A stretch of 64,000 nt of DNA from Gloeotrichia echinulata CP02 (GCA_038087035.1 CP051187.1:186001-250000), one strand, 5' to 3'. Positions 51,798-60,335 are shown, numbered from the stretch's first letter. Translations and numbers: made by a program. Notes: a model not told the origin generated them from the sequence alone.

Positions 51798-52790
51798 TTA
51801 CTCATTTGCTGACTGATAAATTTGTCGCAACTCTTCGGTCGTATTCGCAGTTTCTATCGCCTCTAAAATTGCTGACAACAAATTAACATCTCCAATCGAT
51901 TCAATTTCCGGTAACAAACTTTGACCCGATTCACCAAATTTGAGTTTTAATCCCAAGGATATCCCCTTAATTAATCCTTGTCGTAGCTGATTTTGACTTT
52001 GTTGAATCCCTTGTTGAATCCCTTGTTGAATCCCTTGTTCAATCCCAATCCGCTCAACACTGGTAACATAGCGCATAGTTCTAGCCTCTTCATATTCACG
52101 AAAATCTTGCCAAAAATCCTTCTCTAACTCCGATGGTAACGTCAACATCCAATCAATAAATTGGAATAAGTTAATAATATTTTCTCTCTCCAGCCCTTGC
52201 TCATACAACCTTCTCACCAAAGCCAACTTTTGCTGCTTACGTTCTAGGCGATTATTCCGCGTTGCTAATGCTGCCAAATGTGCCATTACTACTGTAGCAA
52301 ATGGGTTACGACTTGCCAGCAATTGCGATTGTCTTTGCTGATAGTCTAACAACTTCACAATCGGAAACTGAAAATCCAGCCGACAACCAAACAAATCATA
52401 ACTAAACCGATTTGGTCGCCAGTTAATTGCCTCATCTCCTAACACTGCTATCGACACTACCGAGCGATTGTATATATCAAATATCCGGTAGTGACAATTA
52501 TACATCCGCCGAGGGAAATTAGATTCTTCCTGGGCTTGCACCTCTACATGCACCAAAATCCAAGATTCTTCACCAGAACGGCGATAGATTTTCACCAATT
52601 TATCAACCACTCGCTTTCCCAGTTCCGCATCGCGAATGACTTGCTGTAACTCCTTATCTAAAAACTCCGGTGGTCGGCTCCAGTCAATTTCTGCATGTGC
52701 TTCCGGGAAAAAGAATAACATGAATTCTTCAAAATACAGTTGTAAAATGTCTTTCCAAGGTGAATCAAATTCTGTTTGAGGATTGGTCAT
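51798..52790 (-). CDS. rpn copy D: full-length Rpn family PD-(D/E)XK nuclease
   Basis: 330 residues, same architecture and catalytic residues as copy B (D63, E83, Q85). Differs by one extra IQQG unit in the linker (IEQGIQQGIQQGIQQSQNQL) and a few substitutions (H81 region VHVEVQ, WQDFREYEEA). Internal ATG at 52074-52076 preceded by GAAGAGG would give a 92-residue product. Downstream gene is the truncated copy C 22 bp away, so one transcript could carry a nuclease followed by an extra C-terminal unit. Confidence 0.9.
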   Translation of the reverse strand: MTNPQTEFDSPWKDILQLYFEEFMLFFFPEAHAEIDWSRPPEFLDKELQQVIRDAELGKRVVDKLVKIYRRSGEESWILVHVEVQAQEESNFPRRMYNCHYRIFDIYNRSVVSIAVLGDEAINWRPNRFSYDLFGCRLDFQFPIVKLLDYQQRQSQLLASRNPFATVVMAHLAALATRNNRLERKQQKLALVRRLYEQGLERENIINLFQFIDWMLTLPSELEKDFWQDFREYEEARTMRYVTSVERIGIEQGIQQGIQQGIQQSQNQLRQGLIKGISLGLKLKFGESGQSLLPEIESIGDVNLLSAILEAIETANTTEELRQIYQSANE

Positions 52791-53077
52791 GAAAGTAGAT
52801 TTTTCTGCTCCTGATTTCCTGGTTTATTATCCCAGCAAATAAGCACTCAATACAAATAATTTATCGGGTCATGATTGTTATTCACTATCATTAACTTTTC
52901 AAACATCCTCTTAGGCGATACAGTTCAGTTAGACTCCAATGGTATACAGTGTAGGGGCACGGCACGAATAAAATTGTCATTAGAAGAAAAGATTTTGGAT
53001 GTTCCCTACGACAATTTTCGTTGTGAATTTCAAAAATAAAATAGTAGTCAGATCGCGATAGTAAAGATGAGTAAAAC

Positions 53078-53305
53078 CTACTCAATAATTTCGTCATATT
53101 GATTGGTGTCGTCTTGGGGTAATTGTTTCATTTCCTCCAACACATCCGCCAAAGTTTTTTCATTTAGCCATTGATGACGTTCTTTGGTATAGTCTCCTTT
53201 ACCGGAACTGAAATATTGAATAAACCGAATAGTATCGGCAACTCCCAGAGAATTGATCAAGGCATCGTAGCCCTGTTTAATAATTTCATTTTGGGTTTTC
53301 ATCAT
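53078..53305 (-). CDS. Small acidic protein downstream of PIN toxin, antitoxin candidate
   Basis: 75 residues. QNEIIKQGYDALINSLGVAD and TIRFIQYFSSGKGDYTKERH and a very acidic C-terminus (PQDDTNQYDEIIE). It overlaps the 3' end of the PIN gene by 20 bp in another frame, giving toxin-first order, the reverse of classical vapBC. The last codons run into a joint (GATGAGTAAAAC) shared with 54161. Family seen beside PIN genes in cyanobacteria, role inferred from context. Confidence 0.75.
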   Translation of the reverse strand: MMKTQNEIIKQGYDALINSLGVADTIRFIQYFSSGKGDYTKERHQWLNEKTLADVLEEMKQLPQDDTNQYDEIIE

Positions 53306-53771
53306 TGCTTTCCTCAGCTTGTATTACTTCAGCCAGCCATTGAACAGGATTATTGATCAATACGTTAATTAATTGAGAATTTCTTTGAGCTTTTTTGAAG
53401 AGTCTGTCATCTGTTGTGAGAAATACATCAGCCTGACTTCTCTCGGCGCTGGTAATGTGGGTAGCATCATAGCTGGAAAATCCTAAGAGTTGAAGTTGGG
53501 CTGCTCTGTTTTCAATAAACACACTACTAATAACTTTTATTTTAGCAATGTCGAGTAATTTTTTGACATTTTGTAGTCTCTCTAAATCAGGTGTTTGGTT
53601 TAATTCCGCAATTAAAGCACTGCTGTTGATAAGTTTCCAAGTCGCTGATTGACATTGATTCAGAATCGTCATAACTGCCTGTGCTTCTAAATAAATACGA
53701 GATTGCGTCTGGTCATCAAACGGACGATTAAAACAACAAGCATCAAGATAAATTTTATATTGTTTACTCAT
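53286..53771 (-). CDS. PIN domain toxin candidate
   Basis: 161 residues. Acidic residues of the PIN active site: D10 in YLDACCFNRPFDD, Glu in SSALIAELNQ, Asp in SYDATHITSAE and FLTTDDRLFKKA. Probable ribonuclease. It overlaps the small acidic gene, which is presumably its antitoxin. Upstream is the palindromic spacer found beside rpn copies C and D. Confidence 0.85.
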   Translation of the reverse strand: MSKQYKIYLDACCFNRPFDDQTQSRIYLEAQAVMTILNQCQSATWKLINSSALIAELNQTPDLERLQNVKKLLDIAKIKVISSVFIENRAAQLQLLGFSSYDATHITSAERSQADVFLTTDDRLFKKAQRNSQLINVLINNPVQWLAEVIQAEESNDENPK

Positions 53772-53831
53772 GCTGGTTACCTGAACGGGCGAAAAAAATA
53801 GCTAGGATACATATCAAAACTGAAACGTAAA

Positions 53832-53908
53832 TATGCCCCAAACCCTTACCAATTTTGTTAGGCGATACTAACGCGAGTATCGCCTAAGCATAATATCAAC
53901 TTACTCGT
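53832..53908. repeat. Second copy of the palindromic spacer
   Basis: Same as 51719-51797 with few changes (CCAATTTTG for CCAAGTTTG). It leads into rpn copy E, so spacer and rpn 3' end move as one unit. Confidence 0.85.
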
Positions 53909-54142
53909 TTACTCATTTGCTGACTGATAAATTTGTCGCAACTCTTCGGTCGTATTCGCAGTTTCTATCGCCTCTAAAATTGCTGACAACAAATTAACAT
54001 CCCCAATCGATTCAATTTCCGGTAACAAACTTTGACCCGATTCGCAGAATTTGAGTTTTAATCCCAAGGATATCCCCTTAATTAATCCTTGTTGAATCCC
54101 TTGTTCAATCCCAATTCGCTCAACACTCGTAACATAGCGCAT
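53909..54142 (-). pseudogene. rpn copy E: exactly the C-terminal 77 codons
   Basis: Begins with the internal Met (MRYVTSVERIGIEQG) and runs to the normal stop. Similarity ends 12 bp before that ATG, after GGCTAGAACT, so the purine-rich site is lost and replaced by foreign sequence. One change in the conserved FGESG to FCESG. Listed as a fragment, but it equals the predicted intragenic product of the full copies and may be functional. Confidence 0.75.
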
Positions 54143-54162
54143 AGTTCTAGCCTATAGTAAAG

Positions 54163-54231
54163 ATGAGTAAAACTTTAATAGTTCAAGTGACCCCAGATGG
54201 ACAGTTAAAAATTCCGCAAAATTTAGGGTAA
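54163..54231 (+). pseudogene. AbrB/VapB-like antitoxin N-terminal remnant
   Basis: MSKTLIVQVTPDGQLKIPQN then TAA, 22 codons, resembling the first strand of swapped-hairpin antitoxins. The preceding TAGTAAAGATGAGTAAAAC also occurs at 53060-53078 on the plus strand, where similarity breaks after the fourth codon. Two broken ends of one lost gene. Confidence 0.55.
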
Positions 54232-54636
54232 AAGTTCTAAATATTTAATTCTCTCAGTTTTAATCAAGCCAAAATGTCTTCGATCTAAGGTGAGAATTTG
54301 TTGAATATGATAACGTTCGGCTAGAACAACTAAGCTGGCATCTACTAAGCCTAATGGTAAATCTTTGTAACGCGCCATAACCAAATTTGCCTGAGCCAAG
54401 TCTTCTATATCTACAGACAAATAAGTAAAGTTTCCTTCAGCAAGGTCTTCTAGAAATGCTCTTGCAACTCTTTCGCCCAGATATTTCGTAGCTAGATAAT
54501 CAACTTCAGGTAGGACAGTAACTGGAATCAGAATATTATGATTTCTGACAATTTCAACAGCAGCACCATGATATTGATCGTCTCGGTTTAAAAAAGCAAT
54601 GATACCGCTGGTATCGGCTATTACTCTTCTTTCCAC
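54223..54636 (-). CDS. vapC: VapC-type PIN ribonuclease toxin
   Basis: 137 residues. RRVIADTSGIIAFLNRDDQY (first Asp), LPEVDYLATKYLG (Glu), LPLGLVDASLVVLAERY (third Asp) and LTLDRRHFGL complete the acidic tetrad. Expected to cleave tRNA or rRNA. Its start overlaps the antitoxin gene by 16 bp. Its stop codon coincides with the AbrB-like remnant on the opposite strand. Confidence 0.9.
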   Translation of the reverse strand: MERRVIADTSGIIAFLNRDDQYHGAAVEIVRNHNILIPVTVLPEVDYLATKYLGERVARAFLEDLAEGNFTYLSVDIEDLAQANLVMARYKDLPLGLVDASLVVLAERYHIQQILTLDRRHFGLIKTERIKYLELLP

Positions 54637-54839
54637 AGAAGTGACTCACTTCTCGCAGCCAAATCTGAAATTTTACTAGATCCCATACCCACAGATTTAG
54701 GTAATTTTCGAGATTGTAAAGCCAAGTAATTTGAGATAGCCTCGTGAATGAGTTCAGCAGGCGATCGCCCAATTTCAATTGCTAACTGTTGCAGGTGAGC
54801 TTCAGTTTCTTCGGGTAAATAAATTGTAGTTGGTTTCAT
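54621..54839 (-). CDS. vapB: Ribbon-helix-helix antitoxin (VapB-like)
   Basis: 72 residues from MKPTTIYLPEETEAHLQQLA, a ribbon-helix-helix N-terminus; RSPAELIHEAISNYLALQSR completes the dimer fold. The C-terminus (SKISDLAARSESLLWKEE) matches the toxin-binding motif of antitoxins paired with PIN toxins. A frame six codons longer exists but starts with a poor MFIDST. Overlaps vapC. Confidence 0.9.
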   Translation of the reverse strand: MKPTTIYLPEETEAHLQQLAIEIGRSPAELIHEAISNYLALQSRKLPKSVGMGSSKISDLAARSESLLWKEE

Positions 54840-55241
54840 AGTTGAATCTATAAACATAAGTTTATTTTAACTTGATACAGGCGGAAAATTTATCTCTTCC
54901 TCGGAGGATGTTTGAAAAGTATTGGGCGAATGAAGGCATCACCTTTTGTTATCTTCCATTGGTAGGCGATCGCCTTTTTCCAAAACCTACGCAGTGATTT
55001 TGTGTTAGTCCAGGTCGGTGGACTACCCTGCCTTAAGCCGCTCCGCGTCTATGTTTGTGTAGTAGCGTAGGATCACTTAAATATCTTGGATCAGGCGCCA
55101 TAATTAATATTGCTCCTAGTTGGGGCTAATCGGACTGTTTCGCTGCCAATGGATAGCTGGTAGTTGGGATAATTTCTGCAATTCTAGGACTTACGCATTG
55201 ACAATAAAATTTAATCCCAAGGATATAGCCTTGATCATTAA
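54840..55241. other. Recombination scar: flank fragments and a 35-bp rpn fragment
   Basis: TAAGTTTATTTTAACTTGAT ACAGGCG matches 51150-51175. TTTTGTTATCTTCCATTGGT AGGCGATCGCCTTTTTCCAA (about 54949-54985) matches the rpn downstream flank, with the palindrome shortened to a HIP1 site. AATTTAATCCCAAGGATATA (about 55209-55228) matches the rpn C-terminal coding region (copy F). No gene. Confidence 0.7.
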
Positions 55242-55670
55242 TTATTCAACTAAATGAATCCAAGGTAAGGAAAAATTAACCGCATTAAACAGGCGTTTAT
55301 CACCTGTGTAAAAATCTGCCATAAATTGCTGAGATAATGCTAAATAATGAGCATCATACGTAGCAGGGATGTTAAATTGTTGGGCAATATTCCAAGCTTG
55401 TTGATGAAGTTGCTGATCGCTGTAAAATTGAATGGGTAATTTTAGAGCATTGTTGAGAGATTCCTGCGCTTCTGTATTCAATAATTGCTTGGATAATTGC
55501 ATTCGATGAAATACATTTGTAACTTCGTAACATAACAAGGTGGGAGCAATAATCTGGGTTTGGTTTTGCTCCCAGTTATCCCACAATTTCAAATATGGTG
55601 ATGTTTCTGAGGGATTGTTGATTAACTTAACTACGAAATTAGCATCCACACAAATAATTTGTCGGGTCAT
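55242..55670 (-). CDS. PIN domain toxin (VapC-like)
   Basis: 142 residues. IICVDANFVVKLINNP (Asp), LLCYEVTNVFHRM (Glu), IPATYDAHYLALSQQ (Asp) and FYTGDKRLFNAV (Asp). Overlaps the upstream antitoxin gene by 4 bp (ATGA). Remnants of its first codons lie upstream of both full-length rpn genes (50095, 52850), so further copies of this module once stood there. Confidence 0.9.
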   Translation of the reverse strand: MTRQIICVDANFVVKLINNPSETSPYLKLWDNWEQNQTQIIAPTLLCYEVTNVFHRMQLSKQLLNTEAQESLNNALKLPIQFYSDQQLHQQAWNIAQQFNIPATYDAHYLALSQQFMADFYTGDKRLFNAVNFSLPWIHLVE

Positions 55671-55930
55671 GATTGTTCTTCACTATCAAATCCATCTGCT
55701 AACAATTGTTGCTCCCGTTCTTCTCGCATTTGCTGAATAATTTGGTCAATATCTGGTTGCAAAGGTTGACCACTACGCCGTTGCTGGATAGCTTGAGTAT
55801 TAGCTAAAATTCTAGCTCGTAAATTTTGCCAATTAGATTTATGTTTTAATTTTTGGTTTAATAACTCTTGTTCCTCAACAGACAAAGCTTTAATGGCATT
55901 AGCTAAAGATTCAACAAGCTGAATATTCAT
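55667..55930 (-). CDS. Antitoxin partner of the PIN toxin
   Basis: 87 residues from MNIQLVESLANAIKALSVEE. Helical; QELLNQKLKHKSNWQNLRAR and a Gln-rich acidic C-terminus (QQMREEREQQLLADGFDSEE) are typical of cyanobacterial antitoxins adjoining PIN genes. The longer frame to 55972 starts in a relic of a DUF5615 gene (MRLRNVDIL), which I treat as fusion noise. Confidence 0.85.
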   Translation of the reverse strand: MNIQLVESLANAIKALSVEEQELLNQKLKHKSNWQNLRARILANTQAIQQRRSGQPLQPDIDQIIQQMREEREQQLLADGFDSEEQS

Positions 55931-55942
55931 AGATTTTTGTTC

Positions 55943-55975
55943 CTTTAAAATATCAACATTTCGCAGACGCAATCC
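55943..55975 (-). pseudogene. Fragment of a DUF5615 toxin gene
   Basis: AAAATATCAACATTTCGCAG then ACGCAATCCA is identical over about 30 bp to the DUF5615 gene at 50684-50713 (codons for LRLRNVDIL). Sequence on either side differs, so this is a short relic next to another toxin module. Confidence 0.75.
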
Positions 55976-56068
55976 AAAAACATAAGCTTATTTTAACCAA
56001 ATAAGTAAGTCGGCACGAAAAAACAAAACTATATTACTACATGTAAATATCTCCCAAATGCTTACCAA

Positions 56069-56102
56069 TGACAAATGACAAATGACAAATGACAAATGAC
56101 GA
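56069..56102. repeat. Short heptamer array (AAATGAC)
   Basis: About four AAATGAC units, the complement of the TTTGTCA type. It lies at the right edge of the island, next to CAGTTAGAGCCAAAAACCTT at 56146. Confidence 0.8.
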
Positions 56103-56277
56103 CCAAAGCCAGTACCGTTTATTTGCGCCGACCTACTTACGCTTCAGTTAGAGCCAAAAACCTTGATATACGTAGGTTGGGTTGAGGAATGAAAACCGCC
56201 AAATGTTGGGTTTCGTTTTGGTGGATAGCTGATGCTGATATTGCAGTTTCGGTTTTTGTAATACTTTTGCCATAGAT

Positions 56278-56718
56278 TCACTTTTGAATATTGAGAGCAT
56301 ATTCTCTAAATCGCTCCAAATCAGCTTGAATTGTCGATTCCACCGCCCGTCCCAAAAACAAGTTATCCATAATTTTGCCAATAATACCAGGGATAGCATA
56401 GGAAACTGTCAGTTTGACAATACTAGTACTTTGGCGATCGTAAAAGCGAATCGCTCCCTGATTTGGCAACCCATCAATCGATTCCCACTGGATAATCTGA
56501 TTAGGAATGACTTTGAGAATCCGGGATTTCCAACTAAAATCCAGTCCGCCTGTACTCAGCTTCCAAAGAGATATCTCTGGATCATCTGGCGAAATCTTCA
56601 CCGAATCAATCCACTTCATCCACCGAGGCATTTGCTCTAAATCAGCCCACAAACTCCAGACTAAATCTATTGGAGCCTCAACTTCAACCTGCACACTATG
56701 CTCTAGCCAGTCAGCCAT
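56278..56718 (-). CDS. SRPBCC (START-like) lipid-binding protein
   Basis: 146 residues. LEHSVQVEVEAPIDLVWSLW, MPRWMKWIDSV, the strand KSRILKVIPNQIIQWESIDG and a C-terminal amphipathic helix (FLGRAVESTIQADLERFREY) define the helix-grip fold, closest in style to COQ10/cyclase-type members. Such genes commonly sit beside zds in cyanobacteria, suggesting a role with carotenoid or quinone substrates, but the substrate is unknown. The usual short spacing to zds is enlarged here by a MITE and heptamers. Confidence 0.85.
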   Translation of the reverse strand: MADWLEHSVQVEVEAPIDLVWSLWADLEQMPRWMKWIDSVKISPDDPEISLWKLSTGGLDFSWKSRILKVIPNQIIQWESIDGLPNQGAIRFYDRQSTSIVKLTVSYAIPGIIGKIMDNLFLGRAVESTIQADLERFREYALNIQK

Positions 56719-56812
56719 GAGATTTTATTAGTAATTGGTCATTAGTAATTGGTCGTTGGTCATCTGGGGAAATTAATTATGCTTTTCCCGAAAGTCTTGG
56801 TAGGGGACCTAG

Positions 56813-56916
56813 TAGTCTGTCAATTTTGTTTTGAGGGATTTTTGGTAGTGTGAGCGTCTCGCTCATGCGGGCAAGATGCCCGCACTACAGTCCATCATTT
56901 TTATCTTGACAGAGTA
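56813..56916 (-). mobile_element. 104-bp MITE, copy 3
   Basis: CTAG at 56809-56812 and 56917-56920 flank the element. Near-identical to copy 2 (CTCATGCGGG for CTCACGCGGG). Inserted between zds and the SRPBCC gene. Confidence 0.93.
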
Positions 56917-56976
56917 CTAGGCCTTGCGCCCTTACCTCATTTTCCCAGATGTCCATTGGTCATTGGGTATTGTTTC

Positions 56977-57030
56977 CATTCCCCATTCCCCATTCCCCAT
57001 TCCCCATTCCCCACTCCCCAGCCCCCAGTC
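56977..57030. repeat. Heptamer array (CCCCATT)
   Basis: About five CCCCATT units, then CCCCACT, CCCAGCC, CCCAGTC variants, ending 10 bp before the zds stop. Confidence 0.85.
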
Positions 57031-57038
57031 CCCAGCCC

Positions 57039-58478
57039 CTATTTCTTCACACTTTCCAAAATTACTTTAGCCGCACGCCGTCCAGAAATGGTCGCTCCCT
57101 CCATACTGTCGATATAATCCTGCTGAGTATAACTACCCGCCAAAAAGAAGTTAGGCACAGGCGTCTTTTGGTTGGGACGGTAAACATCCATTCCCGGTGC
57201 TTCCCGATAAAGGGACTGAGCCAGTTTCACCACACTGTACCAAGTCATATTTAATTCTCTTGACGAGGGGAACAGTTCATGCACTTGCTGGAGAACATGC
57301 TGGGCGATCGCTTCATTAGTTTGTTTAATAAACGGATCTCCTGGTGTTAGCACCAGCTGCAATAATGACCCTTGCCCTGGGCGATAATAATCAGCAGGGC
57401 TAGTCAACGCCAAATCAGCAAAACAAGAAAAATCAGCATCAGCAGTATATAGCAAATTATCCAGTCCCACTGCCTGATTTAGCTGTTTTCGTTTCTCCCC
57501 ATCTTCTAATTCTGTCACCCAACCATCAAACCGCAGCTGGACTGTGGCGACCGGCACGGCATCGAGTTTGTAAATGTTGTCAAATTCTGACCATTTGCGC
57601 CACTCTTGGGGTAAAATGCGCTGGATTCCTGGGACATCACAGGCGAAGACGTAGGCGTCTGCAGTAATGGTTTCTACAGCATCTCCTTGGGCAACTAAAA
57701 TGCCAGTAACTTCGGTTTGTGCCCCTGATTCTGTAAACTGAATTTCCCGCACCTGGCGACGAGTATAAACTTTGGTGCCTCTGGCTTCCAGGTATTCCAA
57801 GATGGGCTTGTGCAGGTACTCATGGGGAGAACCTTCCAGCATCCGCAGTATTGAGGCTTCGGTTCTGACTGCAAAAAACTGGAAAATTGTCAACATGCAA
57901 CGGGCAGAAATATTTTCGCAATCAATAAATCCCAGGGCGTAGGCGATGGGATTCCACATGCGTTTGATGCTACCAACACTTCCGCCATGACGAGTAAACC
58001 AGTCAGCAAAGCTGATTTTATCTAAATTGCGGATGGTTTTCATTGCCCCTTCAAAGTCTACCAACCCACGAACTATCGGGCTAGTTCCCAAGGCGATCGC
58101 ATTTTGTAATTTATCCAGCGTCGAAAGTTGGGAAGTGGTAAAAAATGCTTTTAACCCATTAAATGGCGCACCTGTAAAGAAGCGAAAATCTAAAGCACCT
58201 ATCTTTCCACCAATGTTGACAAAGGTGTGGGTATGTTCTTTGAGACGTAAATTGTCTAAAGCCCCAACTTTCTTCATTAACTCGAACAGTTGGTAATAGC
58301 AGCCAAAAAACACATGTAGTCCCATTTCCACATGGTTACCATCGCCATCAACCCAGCTGGCGACTTTACCACCCACAAACGGACGAGATTCAAAAATTTC
58401 TACTTCACAGCCAGCATCTGCTAAATCTACAGCGGTTGCTAGCCCAGCCAGTCCCGCACCTACGATGGCGACACGCAT
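57039..58478 (-). CDS. zds: Zeta-carotene desaturase
   Basis: 479 residues from MRVAIVGAGLAGLATAVDLA, a Rossmann FAD site; a 24-residue upstream extension lacks the family pattern. FESRPFVGGKVASWVDGDGN and VEMGLHVFFGCYYQLFELMK are characteristic of ZDS rather than phytoene desaturase, as is the C-terminal LAGSYTQQDYIDSMEGATIS. Converts 9,9'-di-cis-zeta-carotene to lycopene isomers, with plastoquinone as likely acceptor, at the thylakoid membrane. Transcribed towards the SRPBCC gene. Confidence 0.95.
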   Translation of the reverse strand: MRVAIVGAGLAGLATAVDLADAGCEVEIFESRPFVGGKVASWVDGDGNHVEMGLHVFFGCYYQLFELMKKVGALDNLRLKEHTHTFVNIGGKIGALDFRFFTGAPFNGLKAFFTTSQLSTLDKLQNAIALGTSPIVRGLVDFEGAMKTIRNLDKISFADWFTRHGGSVGSIKRMWNPIAYALGFIDCENISARCMLTIFQFFAVRTEASILRMLEGSPHEYLHKPILEYLEARGTKVYTRRQVREIQFTESGAQTEVTGILVAQGDAVETITADAYVFACDVPGIQRILPQEWRKWSEFDNIYKLDAVPVATVQLRFDGWVTELEDGEKRKQLNQAVGLDNLLYTADADFSCFADLALTSPADYYRPGQGSLLQLVLTPGDPFIKQTNEAIAQHVLQQVHELFPSSRELNMTWYSVVKLAQSLYREAPGMDVYRPNQKTPVPNFFLAGSYTQQDYIDSMEGATISGRRAAKVILESVKK

Positions 58479-58673
58479 TCCCTCGTTCCTTTTCAGTTTC
58501 TTTACAAATTGTAACTGGGTTGGTGTCGGAATTGGCACAGGACTCAACAATCAAAAGTCCACAGTTGCGAAGGGAACATCAAAAAATTAAAGCAACCAGT
58601 GGTCTTTCTTCACTGTTAAGTGCTAACTGTCAACAGCCAACAGTGAATTGAATATTTGTTTATTTGCTGGGTT

Positions 58674-58844
58674 CTAACTGCTTGTTTCCTTGACATCTTC
58701 AGCGATGGGTAAACCTCTAATTAGTTCTCGAATTATATCGGTCGCAGGTCTACCTGTCTGTTGACAATATTTTTCAAGTTTTTCTGCTTCCTGCGCTGCG
58801 AGGTTGACAGTTATACGTTTTACCGCCCATTTTTTATTTGTCAT
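58674..58844 (-). CDS. Small CopG/ribbon-helix-helix-like protein
   Basis: 56 residues: MTNKKWAVKRITVNLAAQEA, EKLEKYCQQTGRPATDIIRE and LIRGLPIAEDVKETSS. A beta strand followed by two helices with TxVNL and RPATDIIRELI is the RHH pattern of antitoxins and plasmid copy regulators. No toxin gene lies next to it. The start and a strand-plus-two-helix length agree with the family. May repress its own promoter; possibly a solitary regulator. Confidence 0.65.
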   Translation of the reverse strand: MTNKKWAVKRITVNLAAQEAEKLEKYCQQTGRPATDIIRELIRGLPIAEDVKETSS

Positions 58845-60202
58845 TATCCTGTTATTTGCTGTATTTTAACATCACCGAAGACATCTAACTAATAAGATGA
58901 AGAAAATAATATTCTCAAAGTTAGTGCCATTAAACAAGTAATTGCATTAATCCTAAAAATTGTCTTTGGCTCAAGGGTGGTTCATTGTACAGTAGACTCT
59001 AAAAAGTTTGACTAATTTGTTAGTACTGTGATATTGGGGATATCGGACACTCTTTATGCAAGGAAATAACCTCAATGACAGGATAAATCACATCTTAAAA
59101 TGAAATTGTCTCCTGGAATGAATTTAATTTCCTTCCATTTAGATGCATCAAGGCCTAGAGATTTTTCTTTGAGCGAAGAATTTTCTGTGTATTAGCCCAA
59201 GGTAAGGATACACCTCTAAATATAGAATTTGCAATCACACCTGAAAATTCACGTTGAGAACCATTATCATTCGGACACCCTGACTTATGGGACCTTGGCG
59301 GTGGTATATCTAAATGGTGATTACTGTCGTCAAAGTTCTTTCTTCCCAAGCTACTTCACTTACCCCAGCAGGATTAGTTCAGTTGTTCTTGATGCTGGGG
59401 AACTAACTGTCTGTAAATATTCTCTGATCTAAATTCTGAGGCTATAGTGTCTCTTTACTTGGACAAAATCACCTGTTTTGAACTCAACTGGTATTTAGTT
59501 TCTTGAACATATTCATAACCTGGATTTTCTGCTTGTACTTTCTAGTATCTGGCTGGACTAACAATTTTATCCCACGCTCATTTATCATTTTTTACCTCCC
59601 TTAGCAATTATTTGATAAAACCACTTAATTTATTGGCATTATTTATTTTACACCAGCGGGATAAAAAATATTGTACACGTTCAAACTCTTTGATTGTGTT
59701 AATTATAGAGATGATTGTCAATCTTTAAATAATCTTTATTCACAGACCATCTCACATAATTTATAAGTTTTTATAAAAAAATACCCAGAAAACTGGATGA
59801 ACATAAAATTTTTATGAATTAGATATGCTAATAACAGCATATTAACATCCAATAATTACCAAGAGCCGATACGTACTTTAAATAACTTGACTGGATTTTT
59901 GCTAGTCTAACCTTGGCAGAGATAGTTTTTGGGTTTTGTAGTGGTTTATCCTTTCTGAATTTACCTAGAAAATAACGAAACCACAGAATAACATAAATAC
60001 TTCATAAAAATTGCATCAAGTACAAACGGATTTATCCAAGCTATCTGTAGCTAGAAGATATTGTGATAAACGCCCACCTACTGGCGATCACTGACATTAA
60101 CAAAAGTTAAAAGTCAAGAGTTAAAAGTAACGGGACTAAAAGAAATTATCAAATCTTGTTATATGGCTGAGACGCCCGCCTTTGGTTACCGAAAATTTCG
60201 GT
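58845..60202. other. Long non-coding region, probably decayed
   Basis: About 1.36 kb, AT-rich, with only short broken frames (e.g. near 59155-59430, VVYLNGDYCRQSS) that have no ribosome sites or recognisable motifs. I see no tRNA or hairpin with T-run. Probably relics of lost genes or an untranslated regulatory region. Confidence 0.45.
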
Positions 60203-60335
60203 CTAGATCCAAGTCCACAAGGACGGCTTTTGGTACAATAGTGGCACTCGTTGCTCAGTGATGTAAGACGGGCTATGCCTGCTGTTGCAGTTTGAATCCA
60301 GAATCCCTGAAGAGAAAGTTCAGGGAGTATGTCAA
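60203..60335 (+). mobile_element. IS200/IS605-type non-autonomous remnant (copy 4)
   Basis: CAAGTCCACAAGGACGGCTT hairpin at the left, GATGTAAGACGGGCTATGCC interior, then GAATCCCTGAAGAGAAAGTT CAGGGAGTATGTCAA at the right, same order as copies 1 and 5. Confidence 0.75.
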
